Assembly: GCA_001683735.1 (NCBI GenBank)
Contig: LUGG01000002.1
Coordinates: 2,666,001-2,730,000 of the forward strand
Direction of reading: 5' to 3'
Origin: Grifola frondosa
Taxonomy: Eukaryota; Basidiomycota; Agaricomycetes; Polyporales; Grifolaceae
DNA: 64,000 nucleotides
Shown here: piece by piece, positions 26,796 through 39,368 of the stretch
Layout of the letters: each line of letters opens with the position of its first letter
Position numbering within the stretch: the first letter of the stretch is position 1
Notes under the pieces: model-generated
Told to the model about the DNA's origin: nothing
What the model saw: only the letters and a program-made list of their open reading frames with translations
The model's database searches: none
Program-made: the position numbers and the translations under genes

Positions 26796-29328
26796 ATGAA
26801 TTCATGGTCGCTTTTACTCATTCATGTCCTCCTGGCATGCTCAAATGCAGTTCTTGTGCTCGGAGGCGTGTTGCGCTGCCCTGAGAGCACCTCTGGATCC
26901 TCATCGAATTGGTTGGCTCTCAATGACACAGTTGGAGGGAGGCTTCATATTGCAGTACCGTTCTCTGAACCGTGCTTTTCGACTTACGAAGGGAAATTCA
27001 TCACTCCTAACATAACTGCCTGCTCCTCCATTGAGCAGAGCTATGTGGATCCCACCTTCCGTGTAAATTACTTCGGAGCATGGATGATGGTGAGTGTTCA
27101 GGTACGCGCATACATGCTTTTTAAACCCTAATATTCGCCTGGACAGCCTCAATGGGAGACATGTCAGTCTTCGGCAGTGCCCGAAGGCTGTCTGCTGGAT
27201 TCCAGTAACCCATCAGACCCCCTTGCGTTCGACGGAGTCAATTGCCAACTTGGCAATATTCCACCGTTCTATGTGAGTCCTCGTTGATATCGATCTCCAC
27301 ATTACTGCTGAGCGCATCTGCTTCAGATTGATGTTCAGTCAGTCGCCGACGTGCAGGCAGCACTGCACTTTTCGCGTAGAACTGGTGTTCGTCTCTCGGT
27401 CAAGAACAAGGGTCACGATTACAAGGGACGCTCTAGTGGAAAAAACACGTTGTCTCTTTGGGTGTGTGAATTCCTGCCTTTATCAATGTTGACACAGGCC
27501 ATTAACAAACTGATTATGACCTAACAGGTGAACAACTTGAATTCGGTTAGTGCATTGTATTAAAGCCCCCACACAATGCTTAACGACTTGTGTAGATTTC
27601 GCACGACATTGCTTTCCAACCCGAGGGCTGCTCAACAACCTATGATGCCATCACCATCGGTGTGTGTATCTGAAAGCCAACAACACCAGATGAATTCTCT
27701 CGCTAACAAATAGCCCCAGGGAGGTGCTCGGTTACAGGATGTGTATGAATTTGCGGATAGTATCAACCGGACGTTCATTGGAGGCTACCATCAGACCATT
27801 GGAACAGGCGGTGGCTGGTTCCTTGTGCGTGTCTATGGCGATTACTCTTCATGACACTCAAGGTTGACTCTACCTTAGGGTGGCGGCCACAGCATCCTGA
27901 GCCCGGTATACGGCTTAGGTGTAGATCGTGTCGTACGGACTTTTCCCTTCCAGCCAGCGGGCGCCACTGACGATTAGCATATATCAGGTCCAAGTCAAGG
28001 TCGTCACTCCGGACGGCGTGTACCGTGTTGCGAACGAATGCCAGAACTCGGACCTGTTCTGGGCACTGCGTGGTGGCGGAGGCAGCGCATTCGGTGTCGT
28101 CATGGAATCTACGCACAGACTGGAGCCCCAGCTGACTCTTCAGGCGTGAGTCCGTTCCCTGTCGATATTCGTATGCTCACTGTATTAAGTCATTGTATTT
28201 CAGAGCTGTCATCGGGTTCACTGCGAACTCCACAAAAGCCTTCCCGTGGTACCAGCTCGCGCTCAACAACTCGTTAGCGTGGGCCAATGATGGCTGGGGA
28301 GGCCACCTTCTCGTATGTTGCTGATCGTTGCTCTTGTGCGTTTCCCATTCATCGCCGGCATTTTCATAGGGTTCATCGTTGATCTACGTCACGCCTCTGC
28401 TCACGAACGATGAAGCGGTCGCGTCGATGAAGCCCGCAGCCGACTTCGCACTCGCGCAGGGAGGCTCTGTCGTCGTCGAAGAGCTGCCGTCTTGGTACTC
28501 CTTCTTCACGAAATACGTCACTCTCGCCCAAGCTGTACGTATGCTCCGTCACCTAGGCACCATTGAGCTTGCCAGTGCTAAGATGCAAGTCTTTTGACGC
28601 TCTTAGGCGGTGGGTTCCGAGCTCGCCATGGGCACTCGCCTGATCAATACTACGCTGTTCTCCACGGAAGAGGGCCGCCAGCAGCTGTCCGCCGTGCTCG
28701 AGAATGTCCTCTCTTTCGCGAGCCCCTACATCGTCGTCGCCACGCCTTTTCTATATAACTACACTGAAGGCACGACGAGCGTGACGCCCGCGTGGAGGAC
28801 GTCGCTATGGCACGTATGTATTACTTCTCGCATTGAGCGGAGATATGCGTGTTGACAGGCGTGCTTCAAGCTTGGCTTAAGGTCGCAGTTTACCTTCAAC
28901 AGCACGCTCGAGGAACGTACGGCAGTGTACCAGACCGTCAGCGACCACACCCAAACCTTCCGCGACATCACTCCCGGCAGCGGAGCGTACTTCGTGAGTT
29001 TCACCTGAGCTCATTGCGTGATCCACGCTCAATACTGTGCCGTAGAACGAGGGAGACGTGTACGAGCCTGACCACGAATTCTCCTACTGGGGCGATAACT
29101 ATCCTCGACTGCTCTCCATCAAACAGCAATAGTATGTCTTCCTACTGCCTTGTCTGCCTATCTACGCGCTAATGATGTCGATAGCGACCCCACGGTCTGC
29201 TGGATTGCTGGCAGTGTGGTACGTGCCTTTTCCCTTCGGTCTTTCGGGAGCACTTCCCTGATATCTTCGCTCCAGTTGGCTGGAAGGGCCAGAACGACAG
29301 TTTGTATCAGTGCCACATCAAGCTCTGA
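26796..29328 (+). CDS. Secreted FAD-linked oxidase, berberine-bridge-enzyme type
   Basis: Flavin oxidoreductase of the PCMH/BBE family, acting on alcohols, sugars or secondary-metabolite intermediates. An N-terminal hydrophobic signal peptide (MNSWSLLLIHVLLACSNAV) points to secretion. The FAD-binding domain has RRTGVRLSVKNKGHDYKGR (the His-containing flavin attachment region), YHQTIGTGGG and GGGHSILSPVYGLGVD. The BBE motif sits at the end (Y-x-D-x-E-x-S-Y-W-G-D-NYPRL at about 29,070). More than ten short exons. N-glycosylation sequons are frequent. The last junction is one base out of phase (about 29,217); in the family frame it ends GWKGQNDSLYQCHIKL at 29,328, in the literal frame at 29,407. 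It may act with the terpene genes to its right. Confidence 0.88.
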
Positions 29329-29696
29329 GATACAACTATGTTTGTTTTACGAACGACGTAAAACGCATGCTTGTGAGCGCGTCGCAGCGACAGTCGGAGG
29401 TGGCTAACGTGCATGATATGGAATGATACATATGACAAACATAGGGTGTATTACAATATTAATTTCCACTCATCGTGCGGCACAATATTGAGCGCGTAAA
29501 GAGTTGGCGGCAGAAGTACTGCTGTAACGTATACCGATTAGGCTACGCAGGGCTGCACTTGACCTCTTGCCAATAATGTGACTCGGATGGAACGAACTGT
29601 ACTATGGGATCATTGCGGTTCGAGGAGCTACAAAGCTTGCAGAAGGGATTGACGCACTGCCGGGCCCGTTGCATTACTGGGCCAATGATTATACAA
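29329..29696. other. Intergenic between convergent genes
   Basis: 368 bp containing the two 3' ends. A segment at 29,539-29,596 resembles sequence just upstream of the kinase-like gene (23,584-23,630). No gene seen. Confidence 0.5.
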
Positions 29697-32600
29697 TCAG
29701 GCAAGGACGTGTTTCAACTTTTCGACATCCTCAATCGGCAGGCCACAGGCAAAGTTCTGGCAGACGCGGACATTTTCGCTCACCTGGCCACCTTTTTTAT
29801 CGATATCTGCGACAAGGGTGCGCAATGTCGCGTTCACCTTCGCCAGCTCCCGCGGCGGATTCGCAGGATCGAGATGGATGAGCACGCGGTTCGAGATGAA
29901 GGGCCTTCGGATAGCCTGTAGAAGAGGCGACACGTGCGACGGTTCAGCGCTGCCCACGAAAATGAACTGTGCGGGTCGATCAGCAGCCGGATCTTCTCGA
30001 ACACGGTGATGAAGCAATACCTGTTTGTACCCATCGTGTGCGGCGAGCGCCGCACTGACCATCGTCGCGAGCGCGAACGGGGCCTCGCGCAAGAGCTGCG
30101 CGTTCACCGCGAGCACGCTCTGTACTTTCTCTTCGTACTCTGTGTACCTGTCCTCCGTGATGTGCGCGAGCCGCTGCAGGTTCGCGAGTGTCACTGCCAC
30201 CGCGCTCGGTTCTGCGCCGTCCTATGTGTGCAGATATGGGTATGTCAGGTAGATTGGCTGATGTGGGATCGACGCACCTGCGCGTCCTTCATGCGCACGA
30301 GAATATGCTCGTCCGGCGCGGAGACAAAGTACCCGCCGCCCTCGGTGTCGAAGAACAGCTCGTCCTGCTTCTCCTGCAGACGGAGTGCCCACACCGCGTA
30401 TTCCTCTTTCCCACTTGCCTCGTACAGGTCCAACAACCCTGCCAAGAACATCAGATAAATCAGCGAGGGTGAAAAGGTAATGAACACGCACCTTGGATGA
30501 GGAACGCATAGTCGTCCGCTTGACCCTTAGGCCCCGGGCCCTCGCGGAAGCTCCGTCGGAGCTCGCCGCTCTGTTCGTCATACAGGTTCGCGCGCAGGAA
30601 CGCCGCAGAGCCCTCTGCGAGCTCGAGCGCCTTCGTGGAGAGCCCGAAGCTCTTGTCCAGAACGTCCGCGGCCCGCGACAACCCAGAGATCTGCACGACG
30701 GTTATTAGCGCAGCATATACGAGAGAAAGAGGCGTGCATGTGCACCATGAGCCCGTTCCAGCAAGCGAGGATCTTGTCGTCCAGGTGCGGGCGTGGACGC
30801 TCCTTGTCGCGGTGTGCCTTGAGCATAGCCAAGCTCGTATCGAGCACCCGCTCGACATCCTCCGCCCGGCTCGCGAACTGCTTCGCCGTTTCTTCCACTG
30901 TATGCGCAGTATACAAGACGTTCTATAGCACCCATAAGCCCGAGAACTTGTTGACAGAGAAGAGGTGGGACAAATATTCACCTGGCCCTTCAGCTCGCCC
31001 TGCGCATCGTGGCTCGGGTCACAATTTCCCCCGTCCTCGACCCCAAAGTGGAACTTGAACAACGGCGCGTCTCCACCAAGGATCCGGTCGATGTCGTCTG
31101 CAGTCCACACGTAGAACGCGCCCTCTTTCTTGACCGTACTCTCGTGGCTCGGGAGCGAGTCCGCGTCCTCTGCGCTAAAGAACCCGCCTGCGGGGCTCGT
31201 GAGGTCGCGCGCGACATATGTGATGATGCTCGCGGCCATGCGTTGGAGTGTAGCGCGCTCAGGGGCATCGGGAGGAACGAGCTGCGCGAGCTCGAGCGCG
31301 GAGGAGAGGAGCTGGGCCTGATCGTAACTATCCACGCGGAATCAGCACTCAGGCGTTCGTGGCAGCGCATATATGCACACTCACAGCATCTTCTCGACTG
31401 CAGGCAGATAAGCAGACCATCAGCACATAGCATAGGCTTTAGTGCTCCGGCGGAAGCAGCTTACAGTGCGGAACGTGCCACCGCTCGTCCACTGAGTACC
31501 GCGCGAACCCATCGCCTACGACATCCCGGATCCCGCCATTGTATATGCATGCCATTGTCCGCACCGCCATGTCCCTCGCGACCTCGCCCACTGGCTCGCC
31601 CGCGTGGGTCGCCGCGTAGCGCGCAAGAAAGTGCATCGTTTGTGCGGGCGATGGAAACTTGGGCGCGCTACCGAAGCCACCATGCACCATGTCGAAGCGC
31701 TGCTTCAGGCGGTCGAAGACGCTCGTGGCGAGCGGGGCTATGGAGAGGGCGCTCGTGTCCGGCGCCATCTGGATATTAAGCGCGTGAGACATGGAGGACG
31801 AGAAGGTGCTGTCGTGGACGAACCTGAGACGCAAGGCGGAGCGCTTCAATGATTTGCTTCCCGGATGTGATGCACCGGTCGGAGGAAGACTCCCAGCTAG
31901 GACTCAGAGTTCAGGCAGACTGGACGCGGGTGAAACTCTGTACTCACACGTCTGCGAGCTTAGATAGAATCTGCCGGAATTGCCCCGGTGGGAAGTACGT
32001 CTGTGTGGAGTGGTCTCAATGTCGTAATTTGTCAGAATGACCACGGAAATTATAACAACTCACTCCAGCGAAAAACGGGTGCAAGTCCGGAGTGAGCCCT
32101 GGATTCATGCACAAAACATTAGCCTCTCCACCGGAGGAGATTGATGAGATACGGACAGACGGACATGGGCCATCCGCCTCCGCCAGAAGTAGCCTGGAGG
32201 AACATCATGTAGAGTCTATCGACGTCGGGTCTTTCTTCTCTGTCAACCTGTGTATATGGTTTAGGACAATGAATCCTATCGGGGTTGATGAGCTACCTTA
32301 ATGTTCACATAGTATTCGTTCATAAGCTTTGCGGTGACCGGGTCCTCGAAGCTCTCATGTGCGAGGACATGACACCCTGCCAACAGTCAGATTTACGTGA
32401 GCACGCATATGCATACAAACCCACAGTGACAAGCAGAATACCCGATCTGCATTATCACTACGTGAACCGTCTAAAGGAAGCGGGTGAGAGCTCTCACCGA
32501 CAGAAAGATGGGCTTGTTCTCGTGCTTCGCCTTGTTGAACGCATCTGCACCCCATTCGTACCAATCCACCTATCCCAGGACATTCAGCATATGTCTGGTT

Positions 32601-32857
32601 GGCATTGATAGGAGACCAACAGGATTCTCTGCGTGCTGCAGCAGATATGGGCTCTTTGCTTGAGCCAGCCGATTCAAATGCGGACCGTCGCCAGAATGAG
32701 TGCTCATGTTGCGACTCAGCTTATGGACAGCAGTAATACTGTGCGAATAAAGAAAAACTCGCGAGGAAAGAGGCGTTGGCAGGATGGTGTGAACCAGAGC
32801 GCGGTGGGAGTTCTGAATTGTGATGGACCTAAGTAGTTGCAATGGAATGCGACGCAT
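29697..32857 (-). CDS. SPATA20/YyaL-type thioredoxin-fold protein, probably mitochondrial
   Basis: Conserved protein with an N-terminal thioredoxin-like domain (formerly DUF255) and a C-terminal alpha/alpha barrel resembling sugar epimerases; the reaction is unknown. Seen: [11 protein letters not shown], the redox motif CHWC within [98 protein letters not shown] and [18 protein letters not shown]. The start at 32,857 gives about 50 residues with Arg/His but no Asp or Glu ([20 protein letters not shown]), a typical mitochondrial presequence. A later Met at 32,707 would give a cytosolic form. A 22-nt micro-exon (32,425-32,446) carries the first half of the CHWC motif. No frame break was found. 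Confidence 0.88.
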
Positions 32858-33252
32858 GAGAAGGCTGAGAGTAACGAGCCATCCGACAGACAGGATGGCA
32901 TGGACGTGGTTGCGAGTGGAGGAGGTGACGTCATCGTCTCACGCATTAATTGGCTTATCAGTATTCAATATTCAATAAAAATGTTAATTGATCAGTACTC
33001 AGTACTAAACATTTGTGAGCTCATTTGTATTCATATCTCAGCTAGTGCTGCAGCACAAATTGATGGAGACTTGTGCAAGCCCAAAATGAAGGTGCCATAG
33101 GCCGTCTGATGAATATCAATCAGCAACTAACTAGTACAAATTCGAAACATGTCACAATACAAATTATGAAGGCCTCACGTACCGTCCATGCACTACTCCT
33201 GCAGCGCAGGGTGTCCGCGAACAGCGCAGCCATCATAGCCATCCCAACTCGC
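32858..33252. other. Intergenic, AT-rich
   Basis: 395 bp between the start of the SPATA20-type gene and the 3' end of AKR1. Contains repeated TTAAT/AATATT and short TCAGTACTCAGTACT direct repeats at about 32,992. No gene seen. Confidence 0.5.
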
Positions 33253-34747
33253 TCATTTTTGGAGTGCAGGAGTGTCCGCAAAGAGCGCCGCTTTCCATGC
33301 TTTCATGAACTCCGGATACCTAGCTCCGCCTACAACATCTGCAGCAGCAGCAATATCACGGACCTCTTGGATATCGTCTGCAGAGAGTTTGATGGACAAC
33401 GCTCCAAAGTTCTCTTTGAGTTTCTGCATAGAAGTCATATTGTCAGAATATTTTATGAAGTCGACACGTAGAACAAAACATACTGCAATCTTCGTAGTTC
33501 CCGGGATCGGAATGATATCGTCGCCTTGCGCCAGCAGCCACGCTAGCGCGATCTGTCCAGGGGTCGCATCGTGCTTCTCCCCGATCTTCTTGAGCCCGTC
33601 GGCGAGCTTAAGGATTTTCGGGAAATTCTCCTTGGAGAACCTGCATGTCACCATCCAGTCAACCCGAAGATGCCATCCATACAAATATGTGATTATGTTT
33701 TCGCACTTGGGCATCATGCTTCCGGAATCCCTCTCGCCGAAATCCTCCGGCCCTTTCTGTACCGCATAATCAAATACTGTTGCGTTTCCGTTCGCTTCAT
33801 TGTACACTCACGTATCTACCGGTGATAAGACCTCTGCCAAGAGGCGAGTAAGCGATGATAGACACCCCGAGCTCGCGCGCAGCTTTCAGCAGCCCGATCT
33901 TTTCATCTTCGATGTCGAGTGTGAATGGCGAGTACTCGACTTGAAGAGCAGAGATGGGGTGCACGGCGTGCGCACCACGTAGGGTCTCGGATGAGCATTC
34001 GCAGATACCTAGGTATTTTGCCTTGCCAGCCTTGCAACAGGGTGAGCATGCAAGATGGCAACAATGTAGAACAATACAAGGCTTACTTCACGAATTCGGC
34101 CATAGCACCGATGGTAAGCTGCCGACTCGTGTATTACTATTTTGACTTCAAAAGTCAGTTACACGCGCTCAGCTACGTACCTCGATCGGAACTTTCGAGT
34201 CGGCCCGTTAAACGATACGAGTGAGCTTATGATGGCGTACGTGTGAAAATTTGCTGTACCGATGCAAATAATACAGGTCAACATAGTCCACGCCAAGCCT
34301 ACTGACGGATTTTTCAAATGCCTCGCGGATGTATTTCGGATCGCCATTGACGCTGCGCTCATCCCATACCCTGCCGCCGCCTTTCGTTGCAAGAAAAATA
34401 TCGCTGCGCTTTCCGATATTCTTGATCCTGCGGGGTGTCCACGTTAGACGGCGATCAGAACTGAAATAAACAAACTACCAGCACGAACCATTTTCCGATG
34501 AGCACTTCGCTGTCCGCGTACATGTCCGCTGTGTCCCAGTTAGTGCAGCCGCTTTCGTAAACAGCATCAAGCAGCTGTCAACGACAGGTAAGTTTTCGTT
34601 TCTATGTGCATGTGCTCATGGCGCTATGGCGCTGACCTTCAGGCGCTCCTCGTCAGGCAGAGGCAGGCCATACCCGACGATGCCCATCGCGCCGTACCCA
34701 ATAGCGCTGACGTCTGCGTTCCCAATTTTACGAGTTGGAAGGGGCAT
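33253..34747 (-). CDS. Aldo/keto reductase AKR1
   Basis: NAD(P)H-dependent reductase of carbonyl compounds with a TIM-barrel fold; YakC/AKR13-like by its layout. Seen: [20 protein letters not shown], the Asp of [18 protein letters not shown] and Tyr in the same segment, the active-site Lys in [74 protein letters not shown] and the C-terminus [10 protein letters not shown]. Several introns of 50-120 nt. One intron near 34,205 lacks an AG acceptor: AKR2 has TTTGACAG where AKR1 has TTTAACG. This copy may be mis-spliced, or a base may be missing from the assembly. It is divergent from TPS-A and is the outer gene of the inverted duplication. Confidence 0.88.
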
Positions 34748-36022
34748 GACAAGATACTGCTAGCTCTTTTCGTGCGTTCCTCGTCTTTTAATGCACCAAC
34801 ACTGCATAGTAGTCAGCGTGAATTATGTGTCTGCTGAGCGTATTGCTAAGTGAGCGGTCTCGGGCGGTGTCCTGGGCAGCAAGTTGTTGATGACGGTACT
34901 CTATGTGCCATAAACCGACTCTTTGACGTGTTGTGGTATCTGATGCATGTTAAGGAAACAGTTATTTGTGAGGTCTATGCCACAGGACGTGGATAAGAGT
35001 AACAGCGCCCTTAGCGCTCGAGCCGAGAGTGCCGACGCTCAAGCGCTCATGCATGCATCAGACACCTTCCTGATTTAGCGAAATCGAACTCAACACGCCG
35101 TCGCTATCGGTTTGGTACTTAAATTTTGCCGCGATGAACATAATGGCTGACTGACACCCGCTTAGAAAGCGAAAAACTGCTAACGGGCATTCAACTGACC
35201 CTGACAAAAGCATCGTGTTCGCTTGTGAGTACCATAGAACTGAAACAAAATGGGCGGCTGACATTGATTGATGATCCTGGATAGAGCGGAATGAAGAACA
35301 CACGTCTGCTAAATATGGTAATAAATTCTTGAAATCAAAATCAAGTTCGGCTTCTATTCTCCTGTTTCGTAGTTGATTGTAATGAATGTTTTGATTTGAT
35401 TTTCCAGGTAATCTCGCAACACTGCACCATGTTCTGGTACCGCAATGGCTGTGTCGATTGCTCTACGATCGATGCGCAGTTGGTAGAGGTTTTGCTCGGT
35501 ATTCAAGTATACCGGCGCGCGACCAGCCTGAGAGCGCTAAGGTCAAAACATTTCATGTAGACAGCTGCTGGCGCTCCGATATATGTAGCTGATGATCTTT
35601 CCATACGCAGGTTGAGAGCACCGAGCGCTGTGAATGTTACTGAGCAACGTCTCCCGGGTGGCCTTCCATGCAACAAAGCGGTATCCTTCCAAGACAGATA
35701 TCGCATGTATGGTCCTACCGCCGGCCCTTTGGCACATCCGTTAACAAAACCGTACTCTATCTTCACAGAAGAGCGCAAGTTTGGTTACTCCGACATTCGA
35801 TATGGACATTTTCTGTATGCATGAAGATTATTCAGAAGGTTACTCATCGTGCAATGGCGCTTTGTTGAGGGCGGCAAGTCCATCCGCGGCGCTCGCACTC
35901 GCCATGATTTTCGAATTGAATCGCTCGGGTATGGCATGCAGGTTCACTTATAAAGCTCACTCATCGCTCTCTTCTCTTCATCACACAATTAACAGGTGCA
36001 ACATACCATTCGTCTGCAAAAC
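34748..36022. promoter_or_regulatory. Divergent intergenic region, AKR1 / TPS-A
   Basis: 1.3 kb without a recognisable gene. A TATA box (TATAAA, 35,949-35,954) lies about 70 bp before the TPS-A start codon. The sequence around it (TATAAAGCTCACTCATCGCTC and GGTGCAACATACCATTCGTC) recurs upstream of TPS-B, so the promoter was duplicated with the gene. The short open frames at 35,503-35,868 have no family resemblance. Confidence 0.6.
35949..35954 (+). promoter_or_regulatory. TATA box of TPS-A
   Basis: TATAAA located 69-74 bp upstream of the start codon, in a block conserved with TPS-B. Confidence 0.6.
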
Positions 36023-37249
36023 ATGGCCATCGAATCTCTCCACTCATCGTTCCTTTCTGAGGTCTCCGCCGTTGATGGTGAGAGAGATATGCTAATATTC
36101 CCACTCTTCCAATATTCATGAACGCTCCACAGACGATACGAAACAAATTATCCGACGCTTCCTTGTGAACCTCGACTACACACCCCGCACACACGTCCCA
36201 ACCTCGAGCTCAGGCACAGACTCGCAACTCAGATGGAGTTGTGGGAATCCAGCCTCAGCCCAGCATTCAAATACAAACTCAACGAAGAAAGCTGCAACAT
36301 CGCGGAGATGACCTACGGCCACACCAGCACCGACCACCAATATTTCATCGCACTCTTCACAGCATGCACCATCTACGCCGACGACCACTGCGCATGCGAC
36401 CCCGAGCCAGTCGGACAGTTCGCCGAACGTTTCGCTCATGGAGAAAGGCAGCTAGACCCCGTGCTGGACTGTCTGGCCGACCACATCAAGACGGCATACG
36501 AATTCTGGCCGGCGATCGGTGCGACTGCGATTATCAGCAGCACGCTCGACTTCATGACCGCGGTATATGTCGAGAACACGAAGGCGATCACGCCCACACC
36601 CCTCGCACCGCGGTTCCCCTATTATTTCCGCTCGTTATCGGGGCTTAGTCCGTCATATGCGTACTTCATATTTCCAAAGAGCTGGAGGACTGGAATCAAC
36701 TCGTACCTTCAATTGATCCCGTGAGTCTCCTGATATTACTACATATATTTCTCACAATATTTATTCGAGCTCTGCGATTCCAGTGAATTATGCTTTACCC
36801 TCAATTGTGCAAAGTATGTTTCATGCTCATCTTGATGCTAATGTATTCCTAACAACGAAAAATTGTGAACTCTTCCAGTGATGTGTAAGTCTTCGTCACA
36901 ATGTTCACTGTGTCTATTCTAATGCAAGTGGTTCTATTCAGGCTTTCGTTTTACAAAGAGTGCGTCGCAGGAGAAACGGACAACTACATCAACCTATGCG
37001 CCACGGCTGAGCAGAAGACTCCTACTGCCGTCCTTCGTGACCTTGCCAACGAGGTGGCTGATACGATCCGCCGTGTCGAAGCACTAGCGGCGGGAGATGG
37101 AGAACTCGCAGTATTCTGCTATAAATTCTTCATGGCGAGTAGTTGTTTTTGGCAGAACTTCGCGGATCGATTCTGACTTGGATTTGCAGGGATACATTGA
37201 GTTCCACGTCAAGACGCCACGCTACCTACTAAAAGAGCTTGGATTCTGA
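36023..37249 (+). CDS. Terpene synthase TPS-A (trichodiene-synthase-like family)
   Basis: Class I terpene cyclase predicted to ionise farnesyl diphosphate. Seen: the Asp-rich metal motif in YADDHCACDPEP (about 36,371-36,406), a basic helix, FPYYFR, and the second metal motif (Asn-Asp...Ser...Glu: NDV then LSFYKE) followed by CVAGETDNYINL. It ends YLLKELGF. Basidiomycete members make diverse sesquiterpenes, so no product can be named. Micro-exon of 6 nt at 36,879-36,884 inside the second metal motif. The last intron has a GC donor (GCGAGT) where TPS-B has GTGAGT. Breaks: one base at about 36,198 (CCC), one at about 36,678 shared with TPS-B, and an acceptor changed from AG to AA at 36,756. It may be inactive, or some breaks may be assembly errors. 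Confidence 0.8.
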
Positions 37250-37765
37250 GCATGACGACTGCTGTGGAGATCGTACACGTGGTATATTACTGCCAAAATA
37301 TTCATCGGATGCAATTTCGACTTTTCCGAGTTCGCCGTGCAACCGCATACACACTGGCCCTTCCTTTCAGTCATTAAATCCAACGAGAACTCATATTGCA
37401 GCATTGCCACAATAATTCAGCAAATATCACGGCGGACAAGGAGGTGCTGCTATAGCCGCTGTCCTCAGTCAGAATTCGTGAGCTTGAGTTGTCACATCTC
37501 GTCACTGCTGCAAAAATTATTATAACCGCCAAAAATGATTTCAAAATTGGCATATTGCGCAGCCATGGGCGTTTAATATGGAGACCTTCCATTTATAGCA
37601 AGGTTCGAATTTTGTGATCGAGGCAGGCCAGACATCCGACGCTTGTCCCAAAGGAAAGAATATTTATTACTGTCCATTCACCACTGAATCATCGCAGGCC
37701 GTCCGATTATTTCGCATGTAATTCGAGATACATCCCAATCAGAATGCTCATGCACCGTCCACCCA
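37250..37765. other. Intergenic between convergent TPS-A and AKR2
   Basis: About 515 bp, AT-rich, with the two 3' ends. No gene seen. Confidence 0.5.
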
Positions 37766-39242
37766 CTACTCCTGCAGTGCAGGGGTGTCCGCGAACAGTG
37801 CCGTCATCATGAAAGCCGGATATCTGGTTCCATGCCCTGCATCCGCAGCGTCCGCGATGGCGCGCACCTCGCGCACCTCCTCCTGCGTGAGCTTCACGAC
37901 CACAGCTCCGAGATTCTCCTTCAAGTTCTAAAACGCGCCATCTATCACAATACTGCAAAACGGCGGCAGGCAGATGGGAGCACATACAGAGATGTTCGTC
38001 GTCCCGGGTATTGGGATGATGTCCTCGCCTTGGGCGAGCAGCCACGCGAGCGCGACTTGGCCTGCGGTCGCGCCGTGCCGCTCGCCAACTTTTTTGAGCC
38101 CGTCGGCGAGCTTGAGGATGTTGGGAAAGTTCTCCTTCGAGTACCTGCAGGTCAGGCAGTCACGTCAGCACGACGTCGTGGGCCGCAAACCGTTCGTACC
38201 GCGGAACCATGCGCCTGAAGTCAGTCTCCCCGAAGTCCTCCGGCCCTCTCTACGACAACCCGATCAGCAGTCGCTTCTGGAAAGCTCGTCACAACGAGTG
38301 CTCACATATCTACCGGTGATGAGGCCTCGTCCGAGCGGCGAGTACGCGACGATGGTGACCCCGAGCTCGCGTGCGGTCTTGAGCAGCCCGATCTTCTCGT
38401 CCTCGATGTCGAGTGTGAATGGCGAGTACTCGACTTGCAGCGCGGAGATAGGGTGTACCGCGTGTGCACGGCGCAGTGTCTCTGCCGAACACTCCGAGAG
38501 ACCGAGGTACTTCACCTTCCCGGCTCTGTGGAAACAACATACATCAGCTTTGCGCAAAATGGAATTGGAATCGCGTACTTCACGAATTCGGCCATGGCGC
38601 GCACAGTGAGCTAGTATGCTTGTTAAGAACCCGTACGTACCAAGAAGGATGAGCTCGTTACCTCGATAGGGACTGTCTGATCAGCCCTGTCAAACGAATT
38701 GGCTTCATATAAGTAAATTGAAATTTTGTTAGAGCATATACCCAGCATACCGGTGCAGATAATAAAGGTCGACATAGTCCACGCCGAGCCGCTCGAGCGA
38801 GCTCTCGATGGCCGCGCGGATATGCTCCGGCTCGCCGTTCCCGCCGCGCGCTTCCAATACCATCCCGCCCTTGGTCGCGAGGAATATTTCGTTTCTCTTG
38901 CCTGTCATCTTCAACCTACATGCACCGACGCGTCAGTGATCGGACACGCGCAGTTCGCATCGAGACTCCAGACCATTTTCCGATGATCACCTCACTGTCC
39001 GCGTAGACGTCCGCGGTGTCCCAGTTCGTACAGCCATTCGCGTAGACCGCGTCAAGTACCTGTAGGTCACGCCGGCAGTAAGCTACGCGCACGGAGTGTT
39101 TATGATCGATGGGCGGAATACTGACCTTCAGGCGGTCCTCGTCGGGGAGGGCTGGGCCGTATCCGACGGCGAGGCCCATCGTGCCGTAGCCAATCGCAGA
39201 GACGTGAGCGTTGCCGATCTTGCGAGTAGGTAGAGGGGACAT
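37766..39242 (-). CDS. Aldo/keto reductase AKR2
   Basis: Paralogue of AKR1 with the same domain order: [133 protein letters not shown] and the C-terminus [11 protein letters not shown]. Catalytic Asp, Tyr, Lys and His-region residues are present and I found no frame break or lost splice site, so this is the copy most likely to be active. Convergent with TPS-A. The upstream region holds two copies of an 82-bp repeat. Likely reduces an aldehyde or ketone, possibly a terpene intermediate; that link is inference from position only. Confidence 0.9.
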
Positions 39243-39368
39243 CGTGCTAGCAATAACAGAGGTGAGTTCGATAGGTGTTGGATTCGGGGGTGGACAATGG
39301 ACTCCATCTCGTGGACCGTCGTATTTATACGACGAGCCGATAACGCTACACGCGTGTAGCTCAGTCAA

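Noticed and set aside
35503..35868. Small genes between AKR1 and TPS-A
   Set aside because: Overlapping frames on both strands, no motif, and the interval is the expected promoter region.
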